This document shows, piece after piece, positions 49,465 to 57,838 of a stretch of 64,000 nucleotides of DNA; the stretch's first letter is position 1, and the number at the start of each line of letters is the position of its first letter. Under the pieces are notes generated by a model, which worked only from the letters and a program-made list of their open reading frames with translations, had not been told where the DNA came from and searched no databases. Source of the stretch: Pleomorphomonas sp. T1.2MG-36 (GTDB lineage Bacteria > Pseudomonadota > Alphaproteobacteria > Rhizobiales > Pleomorphomonadaceae); contig NZ_CATNLY010000052.1 of NCBI RefSeq assembly GCF_950100655.1, positions 286,001-350,000 on the forward strand, in the 5' to 3' direction. The translations under genes and the position numbers were made by a program.

Positions 49465-49607
49465 CGATATCGGCGTTGAGCTCTCTTCGGCCTGAGGTCC
49501 CCGCCTTCGCGGGGATGACAGGCTATCTATATGTTTCATTTATATAAATCTGTCATCCCCGCGAAGGCGGGGACCTCAGGCAGGATGGGGCGACAGGCCG
49601 ATATAGG
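49465..49607. mobile_element. Palindromic mini-element, copy 1 (REP-pair core)
   Basis: The core is a 32-bp perfect inverted repeat (49490-49521 with 49550-49581) around a 28-bp AT-rich centre. Each arm itself contains the hairpin CCCCGC-CTTC-GCGGGG and reads as a REP-like unit (GTCATCCCCGCGAAGGCGGG). The core is bordered by CGGCCTGAGGT on the left and ACCTCAGGCAG on the right; then come exactly 13 bp of unique sequence on each side, then GATATCGGC (left) and GCCGATATAGG (right). Copy 2 at 55143 has the same frame. No coding capacity; it would need a transposase in trans. Confidence 0.7.
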
Positions 49608-49633
49608 TCTTGGGGCGTCTTGTTCTCCAACCC

Positions 49634-51982
49634 TCACGCCACCCGGGCATCCCTTGAGAAGGACTCGATCAGGCCGCGCATGCGGACGATCTCCGTCTGG
49701 ATGGTGCCGGCGGTGGCGGTGACGTCGCCGGCCACCGTCCGGGTGTGGTCGGCGGCGTCGGCCAGTTCCTGCGTCTCCACGGCCATGTCGTCGGTGGAGG
49801 CGGCGGCCATGGCGGCGCTGCCGGAGATCTCGGCCGTCGCGTCGCCCTGGCCCATCACCGATTCCGACAGGGCGCCGGCAGCGGTGTCGATGTCGGCCAT
49901 CGAGGTGGCGATGGCGCGGATCAGGTCCACCGCCGAGCGGGTGGCGCTGCCGATGCCGTCGATCAATGCGCGAATGTCGTCGGTGGCGCGCGTGGTCTGG
50001 TTGGCAAGGCTCTTCACCTCGCCGGCCACCACGGCGAAGCCGCGCCCCATCTCACCGGCCCGCGCCGCCTCGATGGTGGCGTTGAGCGCCAGCAGGTTGG
50101 TCTGCGCGGCGATGGAGCCGATCAGGTCCACCACCTCGCCGACGCGGGCGGTCGAGTCCGACAGGCCGGCGATGACGCCGCTCGCCGTGCGGGCATGCGC
50201 GGCGCCGGTGCCGGCGACGGTGACGGCGGCGTCGGCCTGATCGCGGGCGACGGTTTGCGACCGGGCGAGTTCGCTGGCCGCCGAGGCCATGGTGCGGACG
50301 CTCTCGGCGGCGCTGCCGGCGGCGAGCGACGTGCGGGCGGCGAGTTCGGAGGCATGGGTGGCAGCGTCCGAGAGGTCGGCGGTGCCGCGCCCGAGCTGAC
50401 CGGCGAGGCCCTCGACGGTGGCGATCACCTCGGCGGCGGCGCCGTCGAAGGCGGCGATGGCCCCTTCAAGCGCCGCCCGGCGCTCCTCGCGCTGGGCATG
50501 GTCCTGCTCGGCGGCGTGGCGCAGTTCCTCGCGTTCGCGGCCGCTGGCCTGGAACACCAGGAGCGCCTCGCCCATGGCGGCGATTTCGTCGCCGCCCTTG
50601 CGGACGGGAACGGTGACGTCGAGGTTGCCATGGGCGAGCGCGTGCATCACCTGCGTCAGGGCGCGCAGTGGCCGGGCGATACGGCGGTTGAGGAGGGCGG
50701 TGACCAGGATGGCGACGCCGACGATGCCGGCGATGACCGCGAGCACGGCGAGGCTGACGCGATCGCGGTCGGTCCGCGCGTCGTCGGCGACGGCGTCGGC
50801 GGTTTCGCGCAAGGCGTCGGCAGCGGCGGCCGACAGGCGCGTCGCGTCGGCACGGGCGGCGTCCAGCGCTTCGGTGGCCCGGCTGAGGCCGCTTGTCGCC
50901 TTGCGATAGTCGGCGAACGGAGCCGCCACTTGCTTGGCGGCATCGGGGCCAAGCTCCGTAATGGTGCCGCCGGTGCGATCGAGCGCGGCGTCGATGGCCT
51001 TGCGGTGGGCGACGTCGGGGTGCAGCCGGTAGCTCTCGGTGGCCAGCAGCAACTCGTAGGCGGCGGTGCGGAAGTTCCGGACCGCCGATCCGAAGGCGGC
51101 GGCGCGATCGCGTCGTATCGACAGGCCGGCCGTCCGGTTGAATGCCTTGTCGACCTTCTCGCGCGCCTTGGCGTTCACCGCGTCGATGCGCTGGTCGACG
51201 GTGGCGAGGCGCGGCGACAGGCGCGACCATTCGGTGGCAAGGTCGATGAACTGGCTGTTGTCGCTCTTGCGGGCGACGGTCTGGTAGAGGCCGGCGGAGA
51301 GGGTGGAGATGGCGCCGAGGTCGTCGGCGAAGGCGTCATCCTCGTTCAGGACGCGGGTGTCCTCGGCAAGGCGGGCGGCGATGGACAGCGCGTTCTGGCC
51401 GGCAGTCAGCTGGCTGAACTCGCCGGTGCGCAGGTAGGCCTCGAAGGCGGCCCGCCCCCGGACGAGGCGCAGTTCGGCGTCGGTCAGGCCGGAGACGATG
51501 GCGCGTGCGCCGTCCAGCGTCGCGCTGACCGTCTCAAGATCGGCTTCCGACTTGGCGAGGTCGTCGACGGCGCGCGCCTCGAGTTCGGCGGCGGCCGCGG
51601 AGAGGGCCGCGAAGGCGCGGTCGATGTCGCGGCTCGCCATGTCGATGTCGCGCCAGCCGCCGGAAAGGCCGTTCACCGCGTCGGCGAGCCCGGACGTGAC
51701 GCCGCTCAGGGCGGGCGTGGCGGCAACTCCCTCGTCGACGGCGGCGATGCCGGCGAGCGCCTCTTCGGCATCCACGCTTCGGCCGGTGGCATAGAGCGAC
51801 TGGATGGCGGCCGTGGCGGTGTTGACGTTGGTGAGCGCGGTCGACACCCCGGTCACCGTGTCGATGGCGCCGCCGGTGCGCATCAGGCCGAAGAAGCCGG
51901 CGCCTCCCGCCGCTCCGGCGAGTATGACCAGAAGGAGCGCGAAAAGAGAGAGTTGCGCAGTGATGCTTTGCCATGCTCGCAT
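49634..51982 (-). CDS. Methyl-accepting chemotaxis protein with long helical periplasmic domain
   Basis: 782 residues from the ATG at 51982 (GAGG upstream; a start at 52033 would add 17 residues). A transmembrane segment at about 10-35 is followed by about 390 residues of Ala-rich helix with no recognised ligand domain. A second membrane segment lies near 425-445, then HAMP ([20 protein letters not shown]) and a signalling domain with the conserved tip ([40 protein letters not shown]). The signal sensed is unknown. Confidence 0.92.
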   Translation of the reverse strand: MRAWQSITAQLSLFALLLVILAGAAGGAGFFGLMRTGGAIDTVTGVSTALTNVNTATAAIQSLYATGRSVDAEEALAGIAAVDEGVAATPALSGVTSGLADAVNGLSGGWRDIDMASRDIDRAFAALSAAAAELEARAVDDLAKSEADLETVSATLDGARAIVSGLTDAELRLVRGRAAFEAYLRTGEFSQLTAGQNALSIAARLAEDTRVLNEDDAFADDLGAISTLSAGLYQTVARKSDNSQFIDLATEWSRLSPRLATVDQRIDAVNAKAREKVDKAFNRTAGLSIRRDRAAAFGSAVRNFRTAAYELLLATESYRLHPDVAHRKAIDAALDRTGGTITELGPDAAKQVAAPFADYRKATSGLSRATEALDAARADATRLSAAAADALRETADAVADDARTDRDRVSLAVLAVIAGIVGVAILVTALLNRRIARPLRALTQVMHALAHGNLDVTVPVRKGGDEIAAMGEALLVFQASGREREELRHAAEQDHAQREERRAALEGAIAAFDGAAAEVIATVEGLAGQLGRGTADLSDAATHASELAARTSLAAGSAAESVRTMASAASELARSQTVARDQADAAVTVAGTGAAHARTASGVIAGLSDSTARVGEVVDLIGSIAAQTNLLALNATIEAARAGEMGRGFAVVAGEVKSLANQTTRATDDIRALIDGIGSATRSAVDLIRAIATSMADIDTAAGALSESVMGQGDATAEISGSAAMAAASTDDMAVETQELADAADHTRTVAGDVTATAGTIQTEIVRMRGLIESFSRDARVA

Positions 51983-52157
51983 CGTATAGACCTCGGTTCT
52001 TGCGGGTTCTGCGATGAATAAGCCGGCGGTCACTTAATGAGGCATGAATATGTGGAAGTAATAATGTGAATTTTATATGACACGCAAAGAGAAGGATTCG
52101 TGAGTATATTTGTTGGGGTCTCTTTCGCGTGACGACAGGTTGAATTGCGACCTGTTC

Positions 52158-52460
52158 TCAAAAACACTGTTCTTCGAGCCGGCGAAGCGCGGCGATGGCG
52201 TCCGCGTCGTCGTTGTCCTCGAACAGTTCGGCCATATAGTAGACGTGGGCGTGCATCAGCAGGAGGCGGTCGGCCACCGGGCGCTCCGCCTCGACGGCTG
52301 TGGCGAGGCGCTGGCGGAAACGGTCCCAGAAAGGGTTGGCGAAGGCGGGGTCGTCGATGTAGCGGCGGAGATGGATGAGCACCGCCTCCATGTTGCCCTC
52401 GAAATCGATGCCCTCGAAGGTGACGTATCTGTCGTTCTGGGGGTGGCCGGCGGTCGGCAA
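52158..52460 (-). CDS. cowN: CO-protection protein for nitrogenase, CowN
   Basis: 100 residues from TTG at 52460, which has GGGAG 7 nt upstream; the frame is open further but has no ATG near. CowN sustains N2-dependent growth in the presence of carbon monoxide by protecting Mo-nitrogenase. The family core is complete: [54 protein letters not shown] and an RRLEEQCF end. It is the only nitrogen-fixation-related gene in the window. A CooA-type box lies 134-149 bp upstream. Confidence 0.9.
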   Translation of the reverse strand: MPTAGHPQNDRYVTFEGIDFEGNMEAVLIHLRRYIDDPAFANPFWDRFRQRLATAVEAERPVADRLLLMHAHVYYMAELFEDNDDADAIAALRRLEEQCF

Positions 52461-52593
52461 GATCGAACTCCCGTTGCGTGTCGAGTTGCCGTCGTCATCT
52501 GCAATCACCTTGCCAAGTCGTGAAAAGACCTGGATATCCGGTGTTTTCCTGAAGAAAGACGGCCCGCCCGCTGGAGAAACCCGACCCGAACGA

Positions 52594-52609
52594 TGTCGCA
52601 TTCGTGACA
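52594..52609 (-). promoter_or_regulatory. CooA-type (CO sensor) binding box upstream of cowN
   Basis: On the minus strand TGTCA-CGAATG-CGACA, the form TGTCA-N6-CGACA reported for the CO-sensing CRP-family activator CooA. It is centred about 141 bp upstream of the cowN start. It also lies upstream of the divergent malic enzyme gene. Function is inferred from the exact match and from the CO-related role of CowN. Confidence 0.6.
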
Positions 52610-52823
52610 ATGATTGCCAACTACATCGATATAGTAGTCGTTCACCCCTCAATTTACGCGTTTAAGCTCCTGCGGGCTAAGACGACGTCGTGTTTCTACG
52701 GAAGATTTCCTGACGTAAAAGGGGCAGTAAGTGGCCCGAAAAGCGGGGGGAGGCGACCGCGCCGACCTCGGGGTGTTCCGCCATATGGCGGGCCCGGTTC
52801 GATAGAGAAGGATGGAGCATCAT
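52610..52823. other. Remainder of the cowN/malic enzyme divergent region
   Basis: Besides the CooA-type box I see no firm promoter. Around 52615-52665 the sequence is AT-richer, with TATAGT at 52636 but no well-spaced -35 element. The frame at 52604-52831 has no ribosome site. Confidence 0.35.
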
Positions 52824-54512
52824 ATGACTGACGTGACCCTCAAGGACGCCCCCGTCAAGGCGATCCCCACGAGCCAGGCCCTCATCGAAGATCCGTTGCT
52901 GAACAAGGGCACGGCCTTCACCCAGGCCGAACGCGACGCGTTCAAGCTCAACGGCTATTTCGGCGACGCCGTCGAGACGCTCGACACCCAGGTTGCCCGC
53001 AGCCTGGAGACCATCCGCGCGCTGCCGACCAACCTCGACCGCTACGTTTACCTGCGCGATCTGCAGGACGCCAACGAGACGCTCTACTTCGCGGTGATCA
53101 CCCGCAACCTCGATGAACTGCTGCCGATGATCTACACGCCGACCGTCGGCGCCGGCTGCCAGCAGTATCACCACATCATCCGTCGTCCGCGTGGCCTGTT
53201 CATCTCCTACCCGAACCGCGCCAAGATGGACGAGATCCTCGCCAACCCGCGCTATGACAACGTCGAGTGCATCGTCGTCACCGACGGCGAGCGCATCCTC
53301 GGCCTGGGCGACCAGGGCGTCGGCGGCATGGGCATTCCGGTCGGCAAGCTGGCCATCTACACCGGTTGCGGCGGCATCGCCCCCGACACCGTCCTGCCGA
53401 TCACCCTCGACACCGGCACCAACAACGCCGAGCGCATCGCCGATCCGCTCTACTTCGGCTGGAAGCACGAGCGCGTCCGGGACGAAGAGTACGACAGCTT
53501 CATCGACCAGTTCGTCGAAGCCGTGAAGAAGCGCTGGCCGAACGTTCTGCTGCAGTGGGAAGACTTCCACAAGAACAACGCCAACCGTCTGCTGGACAAG
53601 TATCGTGACGCGCTCTGCACGTTCAACGACGACATCCAGGGCACCGCTTCGGTTGCCACCGGCACGCTTCTGGCCGGCATCCAGATCACCGGCAAGCCGC
53701 TCTCCGAGCAGCGCGTTGCCATCCTCGGCGGTGGTTCGGCCGGTATCGGCATCGCCGACCTGATCCGCATGGCCATGGTTTCGGAAGGCCTCTCCGACGA
53801 GGAAGCCCGCAAGCGCTTCTTCATCGTCGGCCGCTACGGCCTGGTCACCGAGAAGACGCCGAACCTCGACACCTTCCAGCTCGGCTTCCGTCAGGACAGC
53901 AAGATCATCGACGGCTGGGACGTTGCCGAGGCCGGCAAGGCGTCGCTCTATGAAGTGATCAAGAACGCCAAGCCGACCGTGCTCGTCGGCGTGTCCGGCC
54001 AGCCGGGCGTCTTCACGGAAGAAATCATCCGCGAGATCGCCAAGCACACCGAGCGTCCGATCGTCTTCCCGCTGTCGAACCCGACGTCCTGCGTCGAGGC
54101 TCAGCCGTCGGACATCATCAAGTGGACCGAAGGCCGCGCCATCATCGGCACGGGCTCGCCGTTCCTGCCCTTCGAGTATGAGGGCAAGACCTACCACTTC
54201 GCCCAGACCAACAACTCCTACATCTTCCCGGGCGTCGGCCTCGGCACGCTGGCCGTTGGCGCCAAGCGCGTGACGGACGCCATGTTCCTGGCCGCTGCCC
54301 GCTCGCTTGCCGAGCTGTCGCCGGCCAAGACCAAGCCGGGCGACAAGCTGCTGCCGACGCTGGACCGCATGCGCGAGGTCTCCTCGTACATCGCCGTCGC
54401 CGTCGCCAAGCAGGCGATGGCCGAGGGCCTTGCGCCGAAGATGGACGACGCTGCCATCAAGGCCGCCATCAAGGCCAAGGTGTGGGCGCCGGAATACAAG
54501 TCGCTGGTGTGA
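52824..54512 (+). CDS. maeA: NAD-dependent malic enzyme (MaeA type)
   Basis: 562 residues from the ATG at 52824 (GGAG 6 nt upstream; an ATG at 52812 is in frame). Oxidative decarboxylation of malate to pyruvate with NAD. It belongs to the large MaeA/SfcA class: N-terminal NKGTAFTQAERDAFKLNGY, the catalytic Tyr in YTPTVGAGCQQY, the catalytic Lys in GGMGIPVGKLAIY, the metal site in WEDFHKNNA and FNDDIQGTA, and the NAD fold GGGSAGIG. Well-expressed codon usage, dominated by C-ending codons. Monocistronic with its own terminator. Confidence 0.95.
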   Translation: MTDVTLKDAPVKAIPTSQALIEDPLLNKGTAFTQAERDAFKLNGYFGDAVETLDTQVARSLETIRALPTNLDRYVYLRDLQDANETLYFAVITRNLDELLPMIYTPTVGAGCQQYHHIIRRPRGLFISYPNRAKMDEILANPRYDNVECIVVTDGERILGLGDQGVGGMGIPVGKLAIYTGCGGIAPDTVLPITLDTGTNNAERIADPLYFGWKHERVRDEEYDSFIDQFVEAVKKRWPNVLLQWEDFHKNNANRLLDKYRDALCTFNDDIQGTASVATGTLLAGIQITGKPLSEQRVAILGGGSAGIGIADLIRMAMVSEGLSDEEARKRFFIVGRYGLVTEKTPNLDTFQLGFRQDSKIIDGWDVAEAGKASLYEVIKNAKPTVLVGVSGQPGVFTEEIIREIAKHTERPIVFPLSNPTSCVEAQPSDIIKWTEGRAIIGTGSPFLPFEYEGKTYHFAQTNNSYIFPGVGLGTLAVGAKRVTDAMFLAAARSLAELSPAKTKPGDKLLPTLDRMREVSSYIAVAVAKQAMAEGLAPKMDDAAIKAAIKAKVWAPEYKSLV

Positions 54513-54537
54513 ACCGCGACCATAGCTGAATGAAGGA

Positions 54538-54571
54538 ACCGGGCGGCCTGGAGGTCGCCCGGTTTCGTTTT
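54538..54571 (+). terminator. Intrinsic terminator after maeA
   Basis: ACCGGGCGGCC and GGTCGCCCGGT pair over 11 positions with one G-U pair and a TGGA loop, followed by TTCGTTTT. Its 3' half recurs at 55104-55122. Confidence 0.88.
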
Positions 54572-54799
54572 GGGATTGCGCGCCGTTGGCGGCTGCTGCG
54601 AACTTGATCGGCGCGGCGAAATATCTCATTGTCCGCCGGCCGAAAAGATTCTGGCTGGTGTGGTTATTCCAGCCCCCGTTGTGCGGGATGAAGTCACTCG
54701 ACAAGGTGTGAACCCACGGCGCCACCCATGGAAATGGATGGTGCCGCCGTCGTTTGTTGGCATGTCTGCGGCGCCATCGATTCCAAGCAGAAGACGGGA

Positions 54800-55048
54800 A
54801 TGATGGACAAGAAAACCGCATTGATTTCGCAAGTGTTCATGACCTTCATGATGGCCCTGACCATGTCGGGCTTCATGTCGCTGATCGAACTGGGACCGAC
54901 AGTCGACTGGCTGGACCATTGGCCGAGGGCGTTCCTCATCGCCTGGCCGACCGCCTTCGTGCTGACCATGGTCGCCTGGCCAACCGCGATGGCGCTGACG
55001 CGGAAGGTCGTGCGTCCGGCGCTGAAGGATGACCTTTCCATCGACTGA
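54800..55048 (+). CDS. Small DUF2798 membrane protein
   Basis: 82 residues from the ATG at 54800 (or 54803); the frame is open back to 54728 but without a better ribosome site. Two hydrophobic segments (about 8-30 and 45-68) frame a short periplasmic loop, with a basic end (RKVVRPALK). The pattern FMTFMMALTMSGFMSL and RAFLIAWPTAF matches DUF2798 proteins. Function is unknown. Confidence 0.75.
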   Translation: MMDKKTALISQVFMTFMMALTMSGFMSLIELGPTVDWLDHWPRAFLIAWPTAFVLTMVAWPTAMALTRKVVRPALKDDLSID

Positions 55049-55093
55049 GCCGTGAAAGCTCACTCCCAGCCGGCAAGGCATTTGAACGAGCCT

Positions 55094-55122
55094 GGTGACC
55101 GAAAGGTCGCCCGGTTTCGTTT
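55094..55122 (+). terminator. Terminator-like hairpin after the DUF2798 gene
   Basis: GGTGACC-GAAA-GGTCGCC (one G-U pair) followed by CGGTTTCGTTT. The last 19 bases are identical to the end of the maeA terminator. Confidence 0.65.
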
Positions 55123-55142
55123 GGGGGAGAGTTGGAAGAGAT

Positions 55143-55252
55143 GAGCTCTATATCGGCGTTCCACCCCTTCCGGCTTGAGGTACACCTTGAATTCGCGCGC
55201 GAATTCAAGGTGTACCTCAGGCAGAATAAAGCGAGCGGCCGATATAGGGCTC
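55143..55252. mobile_element. Palindromic mini-element, copy 2 (44-bp palindrome core)
   Basis: Outer inverted ends of 15 bp with one mismatch (55143-55157 and 55238-55252, ending in TATATCGGC and its complement). Then 13 bp of unique sequence on each side, then CGGCTTGAGGT and ACCTCAGGCAG. The middle is a perfect 44-bp palindrome without loop (55176-55219) containing two GAATTC sites. The frame is the same as copy 1 at 49465, but the inner core is unrelated. Located between a terminator and a LysE-type gene. Confidence 0.7.
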
Positions 55253-55352
55253 GGTGGGCTATCCGGTTTTGCTCGACATGGTCGATTCCGAAATCGGGTG
55301 GCGTCGGTCGTTGGGCGGCGGCAGTTTGGGGCGAAACCCCAGGAGCCCGTCG

Positions 55353-55979
55353 ATGTCCGCTCTCACCTCCCCCGAATTCCTCATCACCTCGCTGATCGTC
55401 GTCGCCTCGCCGGGCACCGGCGTCATCTACACCCTCGGTGCCGGTCTCGGCCGGGGCGCCCGGGCGGCGACGATTGCCGCCTTCGGCTGCACGCTGGGCA
55501 TCCTGCCGCATCTTCTCGCCGCCGTGCTCGGCCTCTCCGCGATGATGCAGACGAGTGTTGTCGCCTTCGAGATTCTCAGGGTGGCCGGTGTCGCCTATCT
55601 GCTCTACATGGCTTGGATGACGCTGAAGGAAACCGGCGCGCTGGCCGTGGCGCCGGACGGCCGGGATGCCTCGGCGCTCGACATCACGACGCGGGCGATC
55701 CTGCTCAATCTGCTCAATCCCAAGCTCACGGTGTTCTTCCTCGCCTTCCTGCCGCAGTTCGTCGGCCATGGCGACGCGCAGCCGACGCTGCGCTTCGTGG
55801 AGCTGGGCGGCGTGTTCATGGCGATGACCTTCGCCGTGTTCGTCGTCTACGGCGTCGCCGCCGCCACGGTGCGCGATCAGGTGCTGTCGCGGCCCTCGGT
55901 GCTGGCCATGATGCGCCGCCTGTTCGCCGGAGCCTTCGTGCTGCTGGGCGTCAAGCTGGCGCTGACGGAACAGCAGTAA
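55353..55979 (+). CDS. LysE/RhtB-family amino-acid exporter
   Basis: 208 residues from the ATG at 55353 (AGGAG 8 nt upstream); the longer frame begins inside the palindromic element. An inner-membrane exporter with about six hydrophobic segments and family marks ASPGTGVIYTLGAGLGRG near the N-terminus and LLNLLNPKLTVFFLAFLPQF in the middle. Substrate, probably an amino acid, is not predictable. It converges on the cyo operon with 3 bp between stop codons. Confidence 0.9.
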   Translation: MSALTSPEFLITSLIVVASPGTGVIYTLGAGLGRGARAATIAAFGCTLGILPHLLAAVLGLSAMMQTSVVAFEILRVAGVAYLLYMAWMTLKETGALAVAPDGRDASALDITTRAILLNLLNPKLTVFFLAFLPQFVGHGDAQPTLRFVELGGVFMAMTFAVFVVYGVAAATVRDQVLSRPSVLAMMRRLFAGAFVLLGVKLALTEQQ

Positions 55980-55982
55980 GAC

Positions 55983-56846
55983 TCATCGGAAATCGACGGC
56001 CATCAGCACGCAGAGCGCCAGCAGGCAGCCCAGAGACGCCAGGAAGATGCGCTTCGCCCAGTTGCGCTCGTTCAGGGGCGTCGGGCCGGTGGCGGCGAGG
56101 TGCAGCCAGTAGCCGCCGCAGGCCACCGCCGTGCAGAGATAGGCGAGGCCGGTGAAGCCGGCGAAGGGCAGCGCCACCGAGGTGGCGGCGAAGGCGCCGA
56201 TCGAGACGAGGATGCGCTGCCGCGTGGCGGCGATGCCGTGGCGGAACGGATAGGTCGGCACCCCGGCGGCGGCGTAGTCGTGACGGCGCAGAACGGCGAT
56301 GGCGTCGGAATGCGGGATCTGCCAGAGCGCGAACATCGCGAACAGGATGACGGCGGCGGCATCGAGGCGGCCGGTCACGGCACAATAGCCGATCACCGGC
56401 GGCGTTGCGCCGGCAAGGCTGCCCACCAGCACGCTGACCGGCGAGCGCCGCTTGAACCACAGGCTGTAGGGTCCGACGTAGACGACGAGGCCGAAGGCGG
56501 CGACGGTTGCCGCCAGCGGGCCGGAAACGAGCGCCAGCAGCAGCAGCCCACCGCCGGCCAACAGGCCGCCATAGACGGAGGCCGTGGGCACGCCGACCGC
56601 GCCGGTGACCATGGGACGGCTGGCCGTGCGGACCATCCGGGCGTCGATGTCGCGGTCGATGACGTTGTTGATGACGCAGCCGCCGGCCACCACCAGCGCG
56701 ACGCCGACAAGCGTGGCGACGAGCAGCCTGACCTCCACCGCGCCGCGTGCCGCCAACAGGAAGCCGCCAGCGGTCGAGACCAGGTTGCCCCCGACGATGC
56801 CGGGCTTGACGAGGCGCACATAGGGGTTGCGGCTGAGCGTCGTCAC
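55983..56846 (-). CDS. cyoE: Protoheme IX farnesyltransferase (heme O synthase) CyoE
   Basis: 287 residues. A membrane prenyltransferase that converts heme B to heme O, the prosthetic group of cytochrome bo3. The first Asp-rich prenyl-binding motif is NNVIDRDIDARM (about residues 60-71). About eight to nine hydrophobic segments are present. Last gene of cyoABCDE, 1 bp after cyoD. Confidence 0.94.
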   Translation of the reverse strand: MTTLSRNPYVRLVKPGIVGGNLVSTAGGFLLAARGAVEVRLLVATLVGVALVVAGGCVINNVIDRDIDARMVRTASRPMVTGAVGVPTASVYGGLLAGGGLLLLALVSGPLAATVAAFGLVVYVGPYSLWFKRRSPVSVLVGSLAGATPPVIGYCAVTGRLDAAAVILFAMFALWQIPHSDAIAVLRRHDYAAAGVPTYPFRHGIAATRQRILVSIGAFAATSVALPFAGFTGLAYLCTAVACGGYWLHLAATGPTPLNERNWAKRIFLASLGCLLALCVLMAVDFR

Positions 56847-56847
56847 G

Positions 56848-57204
56848 TCAGAAGGCCTCGGGGGTCATGGTCATGCCGGGCATCATCCGTTCGTGGGCGC
56901 TGAACATGATCCAGATGCTTCCGCCGACCAGGATGCCGACCACCAGGATGGCGAAGAGGGCGGCGTAGACGTTCCAGCGCTGTTCGAGCGAGCCGTCGAT
57001 GTGCAGGAAGTCGACCATGTGGACGAAGATCTGCACGGCGGCGAGCGCCAGGATGACGAAGATGGTGGCGTTGCGCGGCAGGGCGCCCGTCATCACCAGG
57101 GCGAAGGCGGCGCCGGTGAGCAGCACCGACAGGACGAGGCCGCGAACGTAATGATGGAGCGAGGCGCCGGCGCCGGGAAGGTGCTCGGTCTTGTGGTCGG
57201 CCAT
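56848..57204 (-). CDS. cyoD: Cytochrome bo3 quinol oxidase subunit IV
   Basis: 118 residues with three hydrophobic segments. The family motif IFVHMVDFLHID is in the second segment, and QRWNVYAALFAILVV starts the third. CyoD assists assembly of the copper site in subunit I. It lies between cyoC and cyoE with almost no spacing. Confidence 0.94.
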   Translation of the reverse strand: MADHKTEHLPGAGASLHHYVRGLVLSVLLTGAAFALVMTGALPRNATIFVILALAAVQIFVHMVDFLHIDGSLEQRWNVYAALFAILVVGILVGGSIWIMFSAHERMMPGMTMTPEAF

Positions 57205-57205
57205 G

Positions 57206-57838
57206 TCAGAGCACTCCGATCAGGTAGACTTCGGTGAAGACGACGATCCAGATCACGTCGAGGAAATGCCAGAACAGGCCGAGCAGGCCCAGGCGGCGAT
57301 GGACGGTGGCGGAAAGCCCGTCGCGGGCCAGCTGGACGGCCATGACGATCATCCAGAGAAGGCCGGTGAAGACGTGCAGGCCGTGGGTGCCGACCAGCGC
57401 GAAATAGGCCGACAGGAAGGCGCTGCGGCTCGGGCCGGCCCCTTCCGCAATGAGATGGTGGAACTCGTAGAGCTCCATGACGATGAACAGGGCGCCGATG
57501 GCGAAGGTCACCGCCATCCAGGCAAGCGTCGCCGTCTTGCGGTTGTCCTGGGCGGCCAGCGTCACGAAGCCAAAGGCGACGGAGCTGGCGAGCAGCACGG
57601 CCGTCTCGGCCAGCACGAACCACAGATCGAACAGCTCCCGGCCGGTCGGGCCGCCGGCGTAGCTGCGGCCGACCACGGCATAGACGGCGAACAGCGTGGC
57701 GAACAGCACCACGTCGCTCATCAGGTAGAGCCAGAAGCCGAATACGGTCTTCTCGGTGAGTTCGGCGTCGTCCTCGTGGGCCGGCGGGTGCTGCTCGGCG
57801 TGCAGCGAGTGGGCTTCGGGAAGGTCGAGAATGGTCAT
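57206..57838 (-). CDS. cyoC: Cytochrome bo3 quinol oxidase subunit III
   Basis: 210 residues with five hydrophobic segments, as in quinol oxidase subunit III. Recognisable elements are [20 protein letters not shown], the ELYEFHHLI motif and [13 protein letters not shown]. The start overlaps the cyoB stop by 4 bp (ATGA). Confidence 0.95.
   Translation of the reverse strand: MTILDLPEAHSLHAEQHPPAHEDDAELTEKTVFGFWLYLMSDVVLFATLFAVYAVVGRSYAGGPTGRELFDLWFVLAETAVLLASSVAFGFVTLAAQDNRKTATLAWMAVTFAIGALFIVMELYEFHHLIAEGAGPSRSAFLSAYFALVGTHGLHVFTGLLWMIVMAVQLARDGLSATVHRRLGLLGLFWHFLDVIWIVVFTEVYLIGVL

Noticed and set aside
49490..49581. Interpretation of the 49490-49581 inverted repeat as a simple transcription terminator
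   Set aside because: Its size, the nested REP-like hairpins and the frame shared with 55143-55252 point to a repeat element, although it may also stop transcription.
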